DNA from: Prochlorococcus sp. AG-424-A03
GTDB lineage: Bacteria; Cyanobacteriota; Cyanobacteriia; PCC-6307; Cyanobiaceae
NCBI GenBank assembly: GCA_003213375.1
Contig: QCNA01000009.1
Span: 1-37,023 of the forward strand
Direction of reading: 5' to 3'
Length of the DNA stretch: 37,023 nt
A program made the position numbers and the translations under genes. The notes beneath the pieces were generated by a model. It saw nothing but the letters and a program-made list of their open reading frames with translations, was not told where the DNA came from and did no database searches. Shown here piece after piece: positions 1-10,004 of the stretch; within the stretch, counting starts at the first letter, position 1; each line of letters opens with the position of its first letter.

Positions 1-2
1 GA

Positions 3-962
3 ATTATATTTAACAACGTTAATTCAGAGAGACATAAAAAATTGATCAAAGAGGTGTTTAAAAATGAAGAAATCGAAATTCTTGGTTTTTTACCATCTGA
101 TTCAAAAATAACTTTAAACAAAGCTCATTTAGGTTTGATATCTCCAATGGAAAATGAAAAAGAAATTGATGTTGAATATTTTGCAAATTTCGCCGAAAGA
201 AACCTTGATGTATTTTCTCTTATTAAATTCCTGAAATCTCCTCAAAAGAAAATATTTAATTCTGTCAATTTTAAAGATTTTAAAATAGACAAAAGTAAAC
301 CTATAGCAATTGCAGAAGATAAAATCTTTCATTTTCAATACCCTGAAACTAAGGAGTTTTTGAGTGAAATAGGCATTCCATTAATTTCATGGAGTATCTA
401 TAATGATGAAGAAATACCTAATGAGGCTTCTTCTTTAATTATTCCTGGGGGATTCCCTGAAAAATATGCTGATCATATTAGTAACTCTACAAAAAGTTTA
501 AATTCGTTAAAGAAATTTCGCAAAAATGGATTTATATATGCTGAGTGCGGAGGGATGATGATTTTAGGAGACTTCATAAAAGATGAAAATGGTAATAATC
601 ATAAAATGAGTGGCATCCTGCCTTTTAGATCAAAAAAAAGTAAACTTTCAGTAGGTTATAGATATATTGAGGGTTTAAAAGATACTCCGATCATTAAACA
701 AAATCAATTAATTAGAGGACATGAATTTCATTATTGGGAAATTGAAAATAATTTATCTGAACTTGGTTTTGTAAAGGCTGATCATCAGAAGAAACTTTCT
801 CCCCCATGGAAAATTAAATCTTGGAAAACTGAATACAAAAATGAAGGTTTTTTTGATGAAAAATTACATGCAAGTTGGATTCACTTACATTTGCCAAGTT
901 CTCTAGAGGTTGCAAAAAACTTTATAGATGCCACCCAAATTACTTTTTCAAAGCATTCTTAA
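3..962 (+). CDS. cobB: Cobyrinate a,c-diamide synthase CobB, C-terminal part (5' end outside window)
   Basis: Glutamine-dependent amidation of side chains a and c of (hydrogeno)cobyrinic acid, a cytoplasmic step of cobalamin synthesis. The frame is open to the left edge: codons before the TTG at 42 read IIFNNVNSERHKK, which continues smoothly into KEVFKNEEIEILGFLP, so the TTG is internal and the real start and the N-terminal ATP-binding domain lie outside. The visible part is the end of the synthetase domain plus the class I (triad) glutamine amidotransferase domain: nucleophile Cys in AECGGMM and the later GHEFHYWE segment carrying the His. It ends convergently on the DUF212 gene, with stop codons interleaved in TTAA at 959-962. 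CobQ-type amidotransferases are related, but the overall match is CobB-like. Confidence 0.9.
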   Translation: MIFNNVNSERHKKLIKEVFKNEEIEILGFLPSDSKITLNKAHLGLISPMENEKEIDVEYFANFAERNLDVFSLIKFLKSPQKKIFNSVNFKDFKIDKSKPIAIAEDKIFHFQYPETKEFLSEIGIPLISWSIYNDEEIPNEASSLIIPGGFPEKYADHISNSTKSLNSLKKFRKNGFIYAECGGMMILGDFIKDENGNNHKMSGILPFRSKKSKLSVGYRYIEGLKDTPIIKQNQLIRGHEFHYWEIENNLSELGFVKADHQKKLSPPWKIKSWKTEYKNEGFFDEKLHASWIHLHLPSSLEVAKNFIDATQITFSKHS

Positions 963-1438
963 TTTATTACTAACTCAAATATTTTGAGAGGAGAACCTAA
1001 AAAAAACATTCCAGGTAAAGTGATTAATGGTCCTAAAAAACTCCCTACCATTACCTCAATTTTTGTATGGCCAAGGGTTTCTTTTAACAGTAATTCAGAT
1101 TGAGGGTCTAGTTTTTTTGATAGTTTATTAATTTCTGCAGCTTGAATGCCAGCTGATTTTCGCACACCACTAGCGTCATACATAACTATTAGTGCTACAG
1201 CAACTGATAATGCGAATATTGAGCTATCAAATCCTAATTCATAACCTATACCAGATGTAGCGCCGGTTATTAAGGCGGAATGACTAGAAGGCATACCTCC
1301 CGTCTCGAACATAATTCCAAATCTTATCTCACCAGTTAAAAAGAAATTGAATACAATTTTAAAAAATTGAGCTAGCAAACATGATAATAGGCTCCAGAAA
1401 AGAACTGAATTATTAAAAAAAGAAAAAAACTCAGACAT
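959..1438 (-). CDS. DUF212 (acid phosphatase/vanadium haloperoxidase-related) membrane protein
   Basis: A 159-residue integral membrane protein of the DUF212/YuiD-like family, which is distantly related to PAP2-type phosphatases; the substrate is unknown. The signature GGMPSSHSALITG near residues 46-58 corresponds to the family's SSH motif, and VMYDASGVRKSAG near 84-96 is the second conserved block. Several hydrophobic segments flank them. It is the last gene of a minus-strand group folD-crtE-DUF212, 11 bases after crtE, so it is probably cotranscribed. A link to isoprenoid diphosphate metabolism is suggested only by its position beside crtE. Confidence 0.85.
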   Translation of the reverse strand: MSEFFSFFNNSVLFWSLLSCLLAQFFKIVFNFFLTGEIRFGIMFETGGMPSSHSALITGATSGIGYELGFDSSIFALSVAVALIVMYDASGVRKSAGIQAAEINKLSKKLDPQSELLLKETLGHTKIEVMVGSFLGPLITLPGMFFLGSPLKIFELVIN

Positions 1439-1449
1439 AAATTAAAAAA

Positions 1450-2352
1450 TTATCTATCTCTATTTGTAATAAAGTCAGCTAAAGATATTAAATACTTTGC
1501 ATCTGCACCCCAAGGTTCAATTGCTTTTTTTGCTTTATCAACTAAATCAAATGCTCTTTTCTTTGACTCCTCCATTCCAAGTAATTTAGGGTAAGTAGTT
1601 TTGTCAGCTAAAAGATCTTTGCCGGCAGTTTTACCAAGCTTTTCACTGCTGGAAGTTAAATCAAGAATATCATCTATTATTTGGAAGGCTAAACCAATTC
1701 CCTCTGCATATGTTGTCAGAGCTTGTAATAGTTTTTCGTTAGCTCCTGCGATCATCGCGCCTGTTCTAACGCAGGCCTTCAATAAAGCCCCAGTCTTGTG
1801 AAGATGAATATATTCGAGAGTTTCAAGGTCGACTTCTTTCCCTTCGCATTCCAAATCAACAACTTGTCCTCCGACTAAGCCTGGTGCACCAGCAACTAAG
1901 GATAATTCTCCAACTACATTTAATAATCTATTTGGATCGACTCCAGGGCTTCTTAAAGAGACCATTTCAAAGGCCCTTGTTAATAAAGCATCGCCTGCAA
2001 GAATAGCTATTGCATCTCCATATACTTTATGATTGGTTGGCCTACCTCTCCTCAAGTCATCATTATCCATGGCGGGTAGATCATCATGAATCAAGGACAT
2101 TGTATGGATCATTTCTATTGCTACCGCAGTAGGAACTGCAAGAGAAGGTTCTCCTCCAGCCAGTGCACAAGATGCTAAACATAAAATTGGACGTATTCTT
2201 TTCCCTCCAGCTAAGAGTGAATATCTCATTGATTCTCTTAATATTTCTGGATTCTCAGGACCCAAGGAAAAATCAAGTGCTTCTTCTACAACCTTTTTTG
2301 TGTTTTTAAGATATTTTTCAAAATCATAAATACTATTTATAACTTCAGTCAT
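1450..2352 (-). CDS. crtE: Geranylgeranyl diphosphate synthase
   Basis: Chain-elongating prenyltransferase that condenses IPP with allylic diphosphates to C20 GGPP, the precursor of carotenoids, the chlorophyll phytyl tail and quinone side chains. At 300 residues it has the usual length. The first aspartate-rich motif is in [12 protein letters not shown] (about 88-99), followed by RRGRPTNHK; the second is QIIDDILD (about 224-231). GGKRIRPIL (49-57) carries the IPP-binding Lys-Arg. It lies 36 bases downstream of folD and 11 bases upstream of the DUF212 gene. It might instead be read as farnesyl diphosphate synthase (IspA type), since cyanobacteria normally use one bifunctional enzyme of this family; the pigment context favours crtE. 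Confidence 0.92.
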   Translation of the reverse strand: MTEVINSIYDFEKYLKNTKKVVEEALDFSLGPENPEILRESMRYSLLAGGKRIRPILCLASCALAGGEPSLAVPTAVAIEMIHTMSLIHDDLPAMDNDDLRRGRPTNHKVYGDAIAILAGDALLTRAFEMVSLRSPGVDPNRLLNVVGELSLVAGAPGLVGGQVVDLECEGKEVDLETLEYIHLHKTGALLKACVRTGAMIAGANEKLLQALTTYAEGIGLAFQIIDDILDLTSSSEKLGKTAGKDLLADKTTYPKLLGMEESKKRAFDLVDKAKKAIEPWGADAKYLISLADFITNRDR

Positions 2353-2388
2353 TTTATACCTTTAGTAAAAAAAAATTCATCTTGGAGT

Positions 2389-3285
2389 TTATGGCAAAAG
2401 ATCATTAAGAGTTGATGATAAACCAAATTGTTTTTGCCAGCTAAAAATAGTATTTACAAGTAACATTGTTACAGTCATTGGTCCAACACCTCCTGGGACA
2501 GGTGTGTAAGCAAATACTTTAGAAATAACATCTTCTAATAATACATCGCCACATAATCTGGTTTGATTTTTATCGGAACTTTTTAATCTATGTATTCCAA
2601 CATCAATAATTACTGCTCCTTCTTTCACAAAACTCGAATCTACAAGATTGGGTTTTCCTGCAGCTGCAATTAGAACGTCGGCTTCTCTACAAACTTTATT
2701 CAAATTTAATGTTTTAGAGTGAGTAATTGTTACCGTGCCATTTAGGTTCAACAACATAAGCGATAGGGGTTTCCCAACAAGCAAACTTCTCCCTATGACA
2801 ACAATTTTCTTACCTTCAATTGTAATATTTTGGGATCTTAATAAATTAATAATTCCTGCTGGTGTGCATGATCTCATCGCAGGCTCATTTTTTACTAGTT
2901 TGCCTATGTTTATCTCATTTAGTCCATCTACATCTTTGCTTGGATTAATATGGCTGATCAGTTTTTGCTCGTCAAACTTCTTTGGTATGGGCAGTTGTAG
3001 TAACATTCCATCTACATCTTTATCAGAATTAAGTTTGATTATTAATTGTTCAACTTCTTTTTGCTCTACACTATCTTTTAGATGAAAGATAAAGCTCTTT
3101 ATTCCAATCCTTGAACATGCTTTTTCCTTATTATTAACGTAAACACCACTAGCGGGGTCTTCACCTATTCTTATAACAGCTAAACCGGGAGCTCTTTTTG
3201 CAATTTTTTTATTACTCGAGATATAATCAGATAATCTTTCTTCAATTTCAAGAGATAATTTTTTACCGTCTAATTTTAATGACAT
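2389..3285 (-). CDS. folD: Methylenetetrahydrofolate dehydrogenase / methenyltetrahydrofolate cyclohydrolase
   Basis: Bifunctional cytosolic enzyme that interconverts 5,10-methylene-THF, 5,10-methenyl-THF and 10-formyl-THF using NADP. Its 298 residues show the standard blocks in order: YVNNKEKAC near residue 50 with the catalytic Lys, [11 protein letters not shown] near 92-102, the Rossmann part with [15 protein letters not shown] near 162-176, and [14 protein letters not shown] near 264-277. It is first in the minus-strand group folD-crtE-DUF212 and is divergent from the HD-domain gene, with 74 bases between the starts that should hold both promoters. Confidence 0.96.
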   Translation of the reverse strand: MSLKLDGKKLSLEIEERLSDYISSNKKIAKRAPGLAVIRIGEDPASGVYVNNKEKACSRIGIKSFIFHLKDSVEQKEVEQLIIKLNSDKDVDGMLLQLPIPKKFDEQKLISHINPSKDVDGLNEINIGKLVKNEPAMRSCTPAGIINLLRSQNITIEGKKIVVIGRSLLVGKPLSLMLLNLNGTVTITHSKTLNLNKVCREADVLIAAAGKPNLVDSSFVKEGAVIIDVGIHRLKSSDKNQTRLCGDVLLEDVISKVFAYTPVPGGVGPMTVTMLLVNTIFSWQKQFGLSSTLNDLLP

Positions 3286-3359
3286 TTAGAAAAACATCTC
3301 CTTTTTACACCTAGCATGCCTATAATTCTAAATTATTCAAATAGATTTATCTATATTCT

Positions 3360-4835
3360 GTGCAAAACATCATAACTACCTTAAAGAAAATGTTTTATCT
3401 GTGGAGGCGAAGTCAAGTCCCAGAAAGACAACCAATTAAAACTTCAAGAATAGATAATCTCATAATTTTTTTAGTATGCATTTTAATTTCAATAATTTCA
3501 TCTTACAAACTACTTCTTATCACGCCTTTAAAAATCGCAGATATTTTTTCTTGGTTTTTGACCTTTATTGAAATACTTATTAGTTCTGGAGTTTTGATAT
3601 TAGTTTCAAAAAAAGAGAATCCTACAATTTCCTCAAGACAGATCTTCTTAATCATTACTCTTCTCTTAGCAGTACAAGTTGCGAAATTAGCCTTAGCTTC
3701 AACCATAAGTCCATTATCTATGATAATCCCACCGGCATTAATAATATCTCAAGGAATGGGAACCATAACAGCTTTAGCTTGGGTATCAATTGCGAGTCTT
3801 ATTTGGCCTGACCCAGAGATTGTTATCAATAACAATTTATTTATTATTTTATTAGTTTTTGCTTCAATAGTATCTCTTCTTGGAGGAAGAATAAGGAGTA
3901 GAGCTCAGTTACTGCAACTATCAATTTTTGTGCCCATAGGATCTTTCTTGAGTCAATGGATATTAATTGGTAAAGATAAAATATCTCTTATTAATACTAA
4001 GCAAGATTTTGTTTTAGCTAATGGGGATATATTTTCTGATTCCTTGCTATTGGCTATAGCTATGCTTTTTACAATTTTATTTATTCCTATTTTTGAGTCG
4101 ATATTTGGATTATTAACTAAAGCAAGATTGCTCGAATTGGCTGATAAGGAGAAGCCTTTAATTAGAAGATTGTCTCTAGAAGCCCCTGGTACTTTTGAAC
4201 ATACCTTACTTATATGTGGTTTAGCAGAGGAGGCAACAAGAATGATTGGGGGTGATATTGATCTTATTAAAACTGGAGCGTTATATCATGATGTTGGCAA
4301 ATTACATGCACCTAATTGGTTTATTGAAAATCAGGATGGTTCAAAAAATCCTCATGACGAATTAGATGATCCGATTAAAAGTGCACGAGTATTACAAGCT
4401 CATGTTGATGAAGGATTGAAATTTGCAAGAAAAAATAGACTACCTAAGCTGATAGCTAATTTTATTCCTGAACATCAAGGTACCCTTAAAATGGGATATT
4501 TTTTTCAAAAAGCTAAAGAAAAAAATCTCGACATTAATGAATATTATTTTAGATACAAAGGTCCTATCCCTCAGTCCAAAGAAACAGCTATTTTAATGCT
4601 TGCCGATGGATGTGAAGCAGCACTGAGAGCTATGAATATTAATGCATCTGATAAAGAAGCTTTGAAAACAATTTCTAATATTATCTACTCTCGTAAAAAA
4701 GATGGGCAATTAGATGATAGCAATTTATCCAAAGGAGAAATTTTTCTAATAAAAAGGGCATTCTTGAATGTGTGGAAAAGAATTAGACACAGAAGAATTC
4801 AGTATCCAACTGGCAAGAATAATACTTTTTCTTAA
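3360..4835 (+). CDS. Membrane HD-domain (HDIG/PgpH-like) phosphohydrolase
   Basis: A 491-residue protein: a short cytosolic N-terminus, about seven membrane helices (roughly residues 33-250), then a cytoplasmic HD domain. Metal ligands are visible at H281, H310-D311 (LYHDVGKL), H348, H372 (PEHQGT) and the D of LADGCEAALRA. The family includes PgpH, a c-di-AMP phosphodiesterase, so c-di-AMP turnover is a reasonable inference but is not proven here. It lacks the large extracytoplasmic 7TMR-HDED domain that full-length PgpH carries after helix 1; only about 15 residues separate helices 1 and 2. The start used is GTG; an ATG eleven codons in (3390) is an alternative and neither has a clear Shine-Dalgarno. 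Confidence 0.85.
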   Translation: MQNIITTLKKMFYLWRRSQVPERQPIKTSRIDNLIIFLVCILISIISSYKLLLITPLKIADIFSWFLTFIEILISSGVLILVSKKENPTISSRQIFLIITLLLAVQVAKLALASTISPLSMIIPPALIISQGMGTITALAWVSIASLIWPDPEIVINNNLFIILLVFASIVSLLGGRIRSRAQLLQLSIFVPIGSFLSQWILIGKDKISLINTKQDFVLANGDIFSDSLLLAIAMLFTILFIPIFESIFGLLTKARLLELADKEKPLIRRLSLEAPGTFEHTLLICGLAEEATRMIGGDIDLIKTGALYHDVGKLHAPNWFIENQDGSKNPHDELDDPIKSARVLQAHVDEGLKFARKNRLPKLIANFIPEHQGTLKMGYFFQKAKEKNLDINEYYFRYKGPIPQSKETAILMLADGCEAALRAMNINASDKEALKTISNIIYSRKKDGQLDDSNLSKGEIFLIKRAFLNVWKRIRHRRIQYPTGKNNTFS

Positions 4836-4843
4836 TTTTAACT

Positions 4844-5236
4844 TTATAACCTAATACTTCTTCGATGTTTCGGATTACACCAATAAAGAAGAGCTAGCGT
4901 ACTTAATAATGTTGTTAAGAGAGTAAATCCACCAACTCCATAAATGTCTTGAAGAGTTATGAGCCTTACAACTGAATAAGGACCCATACCAGAGATTACC
5001 ATTGATAAAGATACCAGAGTTAAAGTTACTCCCCATTTTCTCTCTGCTAAAAGAGCTGCTGAAGAAACTATCCCAACAATGGCAGCAGGCCATCCAAGAC
5101 TTATTGCAAGAGTTATATTCGCAACTTTTAGTGGAGGTCCATAACTTATTATTAATGCGATTATTGGAAGTGCAATTATGTTGCCGATTAAGCCAACCCA
5201 TGAAAGTGCCCAATATCCAAGTACCCTTTCTCTCAT
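4844..5236 (-). CDS. Small multi-spanning membrane protein, unknown function
   Basis: A 130-residue protein with about four hydrophobic segments (roughly 10-32, 37-64, 70-85 and 98-118) and a basic tail, NPKHRRSIRL. No catalytic motif is recognisable. The ATG at 5234-5236 gives MRERVLGYWALSW, a positive-inside start. It lies alone, convergent with the HD-domain gene 8 bases away and downstream of leuA by 84 bases on the same strand. Two other open frames cross the same DNA, but this one gives the coherent membrane topology. It resembles the conserved hypothetical membrane proteins of picocyanobacteria; I cannot name a family. Confidence 0.7.
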   Translation of the reverse strand: MRERVLGYWALSWVGLIGNIIALPIIALIISYGPPLKVANITLAISLGWPAAIVGIVSSAALLAERKWGVTLTLVSLSMVISGMGPYSVVRLITLQDIYGVGGFTLLTTLLSTLALLYWCNPKHRRSIRL

Positions 5237-5320
5237 TATTTATTGCTTTAACTATTAGTTAAATCTACATTATTGAGAGACTATTTTTTAATGCTACTTA
5301 ATAAATCCTATGAAAATAAT

Positions 5321-6961
5321 TTAATTTGCAGGATTAGATAGAAATTTATTATCAGAACTCTCTAAATTATCAAATTGTGGATGAATTGAATTTTTTTTCT
5401 CAGAAAATACAAGTCTATTTAAAGCATTAACGTAAGCATTTGCTGCAGCAACTACAACGTCAGTGTCAGCAGAATGACCAGAATATATTTTATTATCCCT
5501 TCTTATTCTTATTGTTACTTCGCCCAAAGCATCAATTCCTTCTGTTACCGACTTAACAGAAAATTCAATTAATTCATTAGGAACTTTAGCTAATTTATTT
5601 AAAGCCTCGCATACAGCATCAACTGGCCCAGTCCCTATTGATACAGCAGTATCTTCACTATTATCTTCTGTGTTTAGAAGGGAAATGGTTGCAGTAGGTT
5701 TAGAGGCGTTACCACAACTTACTTGTACAAGACTTAATTGAAATTTAGCTTCTGGTAGCTGAACTTGTTCACTAACAATTGCTTCTAAGTCTCTATCAGT
5801 AATTTCTCTTTTCCTGTCAGCTAAATCCTTAAAACGAGCAAAAGCATCATTTAGATCTTCTCGGCTTAAGTCATATCCCATTTCTTCTAATCTTGCTCTT
5901 ACCGCACTTCTTCCACTCAGTTTCCCTAAAGATATTTTGTTGTCACTCAAACCAACAGTTTTTGCATCGATAATTTCGTAAGTTAGTCTATTTTTTAAAA
6001 CCCCATCCTGATGAATGCCTGACTCATGAGCAAAAGCGTTAGCTCCCACAATCGCTTTATTAGGTTGTACAGTCATTCCAGTTAGGTTAGAAACAAGTCT
6101 AGAGGTTTTTGTTATTTCTTCTGTTCTTATAGCCGTAAGAGGAGTTGGGGAATCTGGATTTCTTTTGAAAAAACTATTAAAAAAACTTTTCCTAACATGA
6201 AGTGCCATTACTAATTCTTCTAGAGAAGCATTCCCCGCTCTTTCTCCAATTCCATTAATAGTACATTCTAATTGTCTTGCTCCATTTTTTACTGACTCAA
6301 GAAAATTGGCTACTGCTAAACCCAAATCATTATGACCATGAACAGAGATTACTGCCTCATCAATATTTGGAACATTTTTATTTATATCGGCAATTAGGTT
6401 GCCAAATTCACTAGGAGTTGTAAACCCAACAGTATCAGGGATATTTATTGTTGTTGCTCCTGCAGTAATTGCTAGTTGAATAACTTCGTATAAAAATTCA
6501 GGATCACTCCTTGAGGCATCTTCACAAGAAAACTCAATATCATCTACTAAGGATTTCGCATAATTAACCATTTCTGGAACTATTTGAAGAACATCCTTTC
6601 TGGATTTTTTTAGTTTATGTTTAAGATGAATATCGCTTGTCGCAATAAAAGTATGTATTCTTTTCTTGGGAGCTGGACTTACTGCTTCGTAACATGCTTT
6701 TATGTCTCCTTTAGACGCCCTAGCTAAACCACATATTATAGGGCCATTTTCTCTCCCTACGACATTAGCAATTTTATTAACAGCTTTAAAATCTCCTGGA
6801 CTTGCAAAAGGGAATCCAGCTTCAATAACATCTACGCCTAATCTTGCTAATTGATGGGCGATAGCAAGCTTTTCTTCAAGATTTAAACTGGCACCAGGAG
6901 ATTGCTCTCCATCTCGAAGAGTTGTGTCAAATATCAAAATTCTTCCAGGATCTTTTGACAT
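5321..6961 (-). CDS. leuA: 2-isopropylmalate synthase
   Basis: First committed step of leucine synthesis: acetyl-CoA plus 2-ketoisovalerate to 2-isopropylmalate. The N-terminal TIM barrel carries [15 protein letters not shown], the metal-binding [12 protein letters not shown] and [20 protein letters not shown] precedes the linker, and a C-terminal LeuA regulatory domain (about the last 150 residues) should bind leucine for feedback inhibition. I chose the ATG giving [12 protein letters not shown] (546 residues); a second ATG seven codons upstream (6982) would add MFRLFFL, which is not typical of the family. It is monocistronic and divergent from the GH57 gene across about 220 bases. Confidence 0.95.
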   Translation of the reverse strand: MSKDPGRILIFDTTLRDGEQSPGASLNLEEKLAIAHQLARLGVDVIEAGFPFASPGDFKAVNKIANVVGRENGPIICGLARASKGDIKACYEAVSPAPKKRIHTFIATSDIHLKHKLKKSRKDVLQIVPEMVNYAKSLVDDIEFSCEDASRSDPEFLYEVIQLAITAGATTINIPDTVGFTTPSEFGNLIADINKNVPNIDEAVISVHGHNDLGLAVANFLESVKNGARQLECTINGIGERAGNASLEELVMALHVRKSFFNSFFKRNPDSPTPLTAIRTEEITKTSRLVSNLTGMTVQPNKAIVGANAFAHESGIHQDGVLKNRLTYEIIDAKTVGLSDNKISLGKLSGRSAVRARLEEMGYDLSREDLNDAFARFKDLADRKREITDRDLEAIVSEQVQLPEAKFQLSLVQVSCGNASKPTATISLLNTEDNSEDTAVSIGTGPVDAVCEALNKLAKVPNELIEFSVKSVTEGIDALGEVTIRIRRDNKIYSGHSADTDVVVAAANAYVNALNRLVFSEKKNSIHPQFDNLESSDNKFLSNPAN

Positions 6962-7086
6962 CAGAAAGAATAACCTAAACATATATTAAGCTAATTAAAA
7001 AAATTTGACTAGATTTAGTTCAATAAAAATTTGCTGAAAGTTTATAAGTTAAATAATATTGGTTAAAATTCTGAAAAAAAATATCA

Positions 7087-7109
7087 AATACTTGAATTTT
7101 TAAAGTATT
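7087..7109. promoter_or_regulatory. Inverted repeat in the leuA/GH57 divergent spacer
   Basis: AATACTT at 7087-7093 is mirrored by AAGTATT at 7103-7109, a perfect 7-bp dyad around a 9-base AT-rich centre. It sits between the divergent starts of leuA and the GH57 gene, so an operator is possible. In DNA this AT-rich such a dyad can occur by chance, and no T-run follows that would make it a convincing terminator. Confidence 0.25.
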
Positions 7110-7182
7110 GTTTTAGGATTAAGCCTTTTTTATAAAAAAATCTCGATTTTTTCTAGAACTAATAGGCATAAATTTAAAAAGT

Positions 7183-8772
7183 ATGAATGGGCAATACTCT
7201 AAAAAAAATTTTTTAGGCCAGTTAGCGATAGTTTTACATGCTCATCTACCTTATGTCAGAAAAAATGAAAAAAACTCCTTAGAAGAGGATTGGTTATTTC
7301 AAGCGATTCTAGAATGTTATATACCACTACTTCAATCAATAGAATCTTCCAAAAATGAAAATCCTGAAAATACAAAACTTACTATTAGTTTGTCTCCAAC
7401 ATTATTATCACTTCTTAATAATAAACAAATTCAAGAAACTTTCCCAAGTTGGATTAAAACAAGGAATGATTTCCTAAACGAACTGCCACTGGAAGAAAAA
7501 AATGCCTCTGCATTTTTAATGGATAATCTTAATGATAAATACTTATACTGGCAAAATTGTTCTGGAAATTTAATTGAGAAGTTTAGGGTTTTAAATAACT
7601 CTGGAAATTTGGATATTCTTACTTGTGCTGCTACTCACGGATATCTGCCAATTTTAAGGGAGAATCCTGAAACTGTAAAAGGACAAATCAATACAGCCAT
7701 TAGGAGCCATGAAAATTTTTTTGAAACAAAGCCTTTAGGTATTTGGTTACCTGAATGCGCATATTATGAGGGTTTAGATGAAATACTATTTAATTCTGGA
7801 ATTAGATATACAATCTTAGACGGACACGGGATTCTAAACTCTACACCAAGGCCTAGGTATGGTGTGTATGCTCCAATATGCTCGAAAAAAGGAGTGGCAT
7901 TTTTCGGGAGAGATAGTGAGTCAACCTTGCCCGTTTGGTCCGCTAAGGATGGGTTCCCGGGCGACAAAGTTTATAGGGAATTTCATAAAGATTTGGGGTG
8001 GGAATTACCTCTCTCAAAGCTCCAAAAGAAGGGTATTTCTTCAAAAAGACCTTTGGGTTTAAAGTTTCATAAGATTACTGATGAAAAAATTTCTTTAGGG
8101 GGGAAAGAGTTTTACCTTGAAAATGAAGCCAAAAATAAGGCGGTAGAACATGCTGATACCTATCTTCTAGCGAGATCCAAACAACTAGAAAAATTGACTT
8201 TATCTTCTTCCTTTAAGCCTTTATTGGTTGCTCCATTTGATGCAGAGTTATTTGGCCATTGGTGGTATGAGGGACCTTTTTTTATTGAAAAAATATTAAA
8301 GAACTCTAGTAAATATTCAATTAAGCTTACAAATTTAAAAGAATTCTTAGTGCAAAAACCAAATCTTCAGATTTGTGATCCATCGCCATCAAGCTGGGGG
8401 CAAGGTGGTTACCATAATTACTGGATTAATGATGCAAATGCATGGATCGTTCCAGAAATCACAAAGGCAGGCTCAACATTTGTAGATTTGTGCTTGGAAA
8501 ATTCTAATAATGATTTATCTCTAAGACTCTTCAAGCAAGCTGCAAGAGAACTACTTCTTTCTGAGTCTTCTGATTGGAGTTTTATTTTAAGAGCTGGAAC
8601 CACAACTGAACTCGCAAAAGAGAGAATAGAAAGACACTTATTCAGGTTCTGGAAATTGGTTGAAATGATTAGAAATCATTCTAGTATTAATTTAAAATTT
8701 CTTGAAGATATTGAGGAAGAGGATAAAGTCTTCCAAAATATTAATATTGATGATTGGCGAAAAAAATACTAA
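7183..8772 (+). CDS. GH57 glycoside hydrolase / alpha-1,4-glucan branching-type enzyme
   Basis: A 529-residue member of glycoside hydrolase family 57, which acts on alpha-1,4-glucans; this cyanobacterial group is usually annotated as a glycogen branching enzyme or alpha-amylase. Conserved regions are clear: HAHLPYVR at the N-terminus (H19, H21), ATHGYLPIL (about 150-158), WLPECAY (188-194, nucleophile E191) and PFDAELFGHWWYEGP (351-365, acid D353). The C-terminal helical part with HRFW-like residues fits branching enzymes. There is no signal peptide, so it is cytosolic. Its stop interleaves with that of the lycopene cyclase gene (CTAA, 8769-8772). Branching versus hydrolytic activity cannot be settled from motifs alone. 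Confidence 0.88.
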   Translation: MNGQYSKKNFLGQLAIVLHAHLPYVRKNEKNSLEEDWLFQAILECYIPLLQSIESSKNENPENTKLTISLSPTLLSLLNNKQIQETFPSWIKTRNDFLNELPLEEKNASAFLMDNLNDKYLYWQNCSGNLIEKFRVLNNSGNLDILTCAATHGYLPILRENPETVKGQINTAIRSHENFFETKPLGIWLPECAYYEGLDEILFNSGIRYTILDGHGILNSTPRPRYGVYAPICSKKGVAFFGRDSESTLPVWSAKDGFPGDKVYREFHKDLGWELPLSKLQKKGISSKRPLGLKFHKITDEKISLGGKEFYLENEAKNKAVEHADTYLLARSKQLEKLTLSSSFKPLLVAPFDAELFGHWWYEGPFFIEKILKNSSKYSIKLTNLKEFLVQKPNLQICDPSPSSWGQGGYHNYWINDANAWIVPEITKAGSTFVDLCLENSNNDLSLRLFKQAARELLLSESSDWSFILRAGTTTELAKERIERHLFRFWKLVEMIRNHSSINLKFLEDIEEEDKVFQNINIDDWRKKY

Positions 8773-9980
8773 TTTAACTTGAGCATTCCTAGTTTTACTT
8801 TTAGAGGTGAATTTATAAACATCTTACTCATAACGTAAATTAGTTTTGGAAGTGGAAGTGTATTAGTAAGAAAACCTACCCATTCATTGGTGGATAATCT
8901 AAAGAAATTTTTGAAAAAGCTTCTTAATCTACTTTCGTCAAAACTCATCAATCTTCTTAGACCATATTGGTAAAGTTTATGCCTTTGTGTTAACTCGTAA
9001 GGCCAAAGGATTTCCCAACCTTTTGAAGCTAACTCAAGTGAACTTAGTTGAGGTTCTTTTAAAAAGATTGCTAATTTTTGTGCAAGAAGTGGAGCCCTTC
9101 TTAATAAAGATCCAACCATGTATCCTGATGCAGGATGAACCATACTTGCAGCCCCTCCGAAACCAAGTACAAATTGTTTTTTAAATGGGAGGGGTAAATT
9201 CATAGGGAAAAGGCAATTCTCTTCATGTAAAATTTCACTTACCTCAATACCCTTACCATTAAGTCTTTTATAAAGTCTTTTTTTAAGATTTTCTTGGGAT
9301 AATGCAGGATAACTGGCTAATGAAGTTTCTTCAACAAAAAAAGTCTCGTTGCCAAGATCCATTGCATAAAGAAAGGAAGGAGATGATAACTTTTCTTCAT
9401 TGTTTAAATGATTTGGACGAAAATCCATTAGAACAAATTGTTCTTTATTAACAGGTGGTGATGTAAATTTACCTACAATTCCATAAGCAGCTTGTTGAGC
9501 GATTTCATTTTGAACTGGTCTTTTTACAAAATTACTTTTATGACCGCTTGCATCAATAACTAATCTCGCCTTTATTTTGAGACCTGAAAAACAAATTACC
9601 TCAGATAGTTTATTTTTTTCTTTAATGTCTTTTGCTGTCTCATTTAACCATTCAATCCCTTTACATTTTTTTAAAAGCTCATTTTGGAAGGCTTCTTGAT
9701 TTATTAAACCATAATCGTAGTTGTGTTTTGTGGGAGTATCCCCTTTTTTATTTTCCCCATCTCCAAAAAAACTAACTGTTTTACACCATCTATGAGATAA
9801 CAGGGACTCTAACCCTAATTCTTCTAATTCAGATGCCCAGATACCATATGTATTCTCCCATTTTTCATTTGGAGATTTTGTTGATATCCCCTTAATATTT
9901 AGATTCTGCTTGGCTAATTCTGAAGCTAGACATAATGCAGCAGGACCTGAACCTAAAATTAAAATATCAAGTATTTCCAT
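8769..9980 (-). CDS. crtL: Lycopene cyclase, probably beta type
   Basis: FAD-dependent cyclase of the plant/cyanobacterial CrtL family that closes the ionone rings of lycopene; 403 residues. The N-terminal dinucleotide-binding motif is ILGSGPAALCLASELA (about 8-23). NTYGIWASELEELGLE (about 43-58), FLYAMDLGNETFFVEETSLA in mid-protein and GGAASMVHPASGYMVG toward the C-terminus are family signatures. Prochlorococcus is known to carry two such enzymes, beta (crtL-b) and epsilon (crtL-e). I favour beta from the FLYAM...VEETSLAS block, but the assignment is tentative. It is 24 bases downstream of gyrA on the same strand and may be read from the gyrA transcript. Confidence 0.88.
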   Translation of the reverse strand: MEILDILILGSGPAALCLASELAKQNLNIKGISTKSPNEKWENTYGIWASELEELGLESLLSHRWCKTVSFFGDGENKKGDTPTKHNYDYGLINQEAFQNELLKKCKGIEWLNETAKDIKEKNKLSEVICFSGLKIKARLVIDASGHKSNFVKRPVQNEIAQQAAYGIVGKFTSPPVNKEQFVLMDFRPNHLNNEEKLSSPSFLYAMDLGNETFFVEETSLASYPALSQENLKKRLYKRLNGKGIEVSEILHEENCLFPMNLPLPFKKQFVLGFGGAASMVHPASGYMVGSLLRRAPLLAQKLAIFLKEPQLSSLELASKGWEILWPYELTQRHKLYQYGLRRLMSFDESRLRSFFKNFFRLSTNEWVGFLTNTLPLPKLIYVMSKMFINSPLKVKLGMLKLN

Positions 9981-10004
9981 ATTATTTAGCTAACCATAAG
10001 GCTT

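Noticed and set aside
42-44. TTG at 42 as the start of cobB
   Set aside because: The frame stays open to base 3 and reads family-like sequence upstream, so the gene is cut by the window edge.
5002-5262. 86-codon plus-strand frame opposite the small membrane protein
   Set aside because: It gives no coherent topology or motif; the minus-strand frame at 4844-5236 has clean membrane helices.
6982-6982. Upstream ATG for leuA
   Set aside because: It would add MFRLFFL ahead of the conserved [12 protein letters not shown] start, with no better ribosome-binding site.
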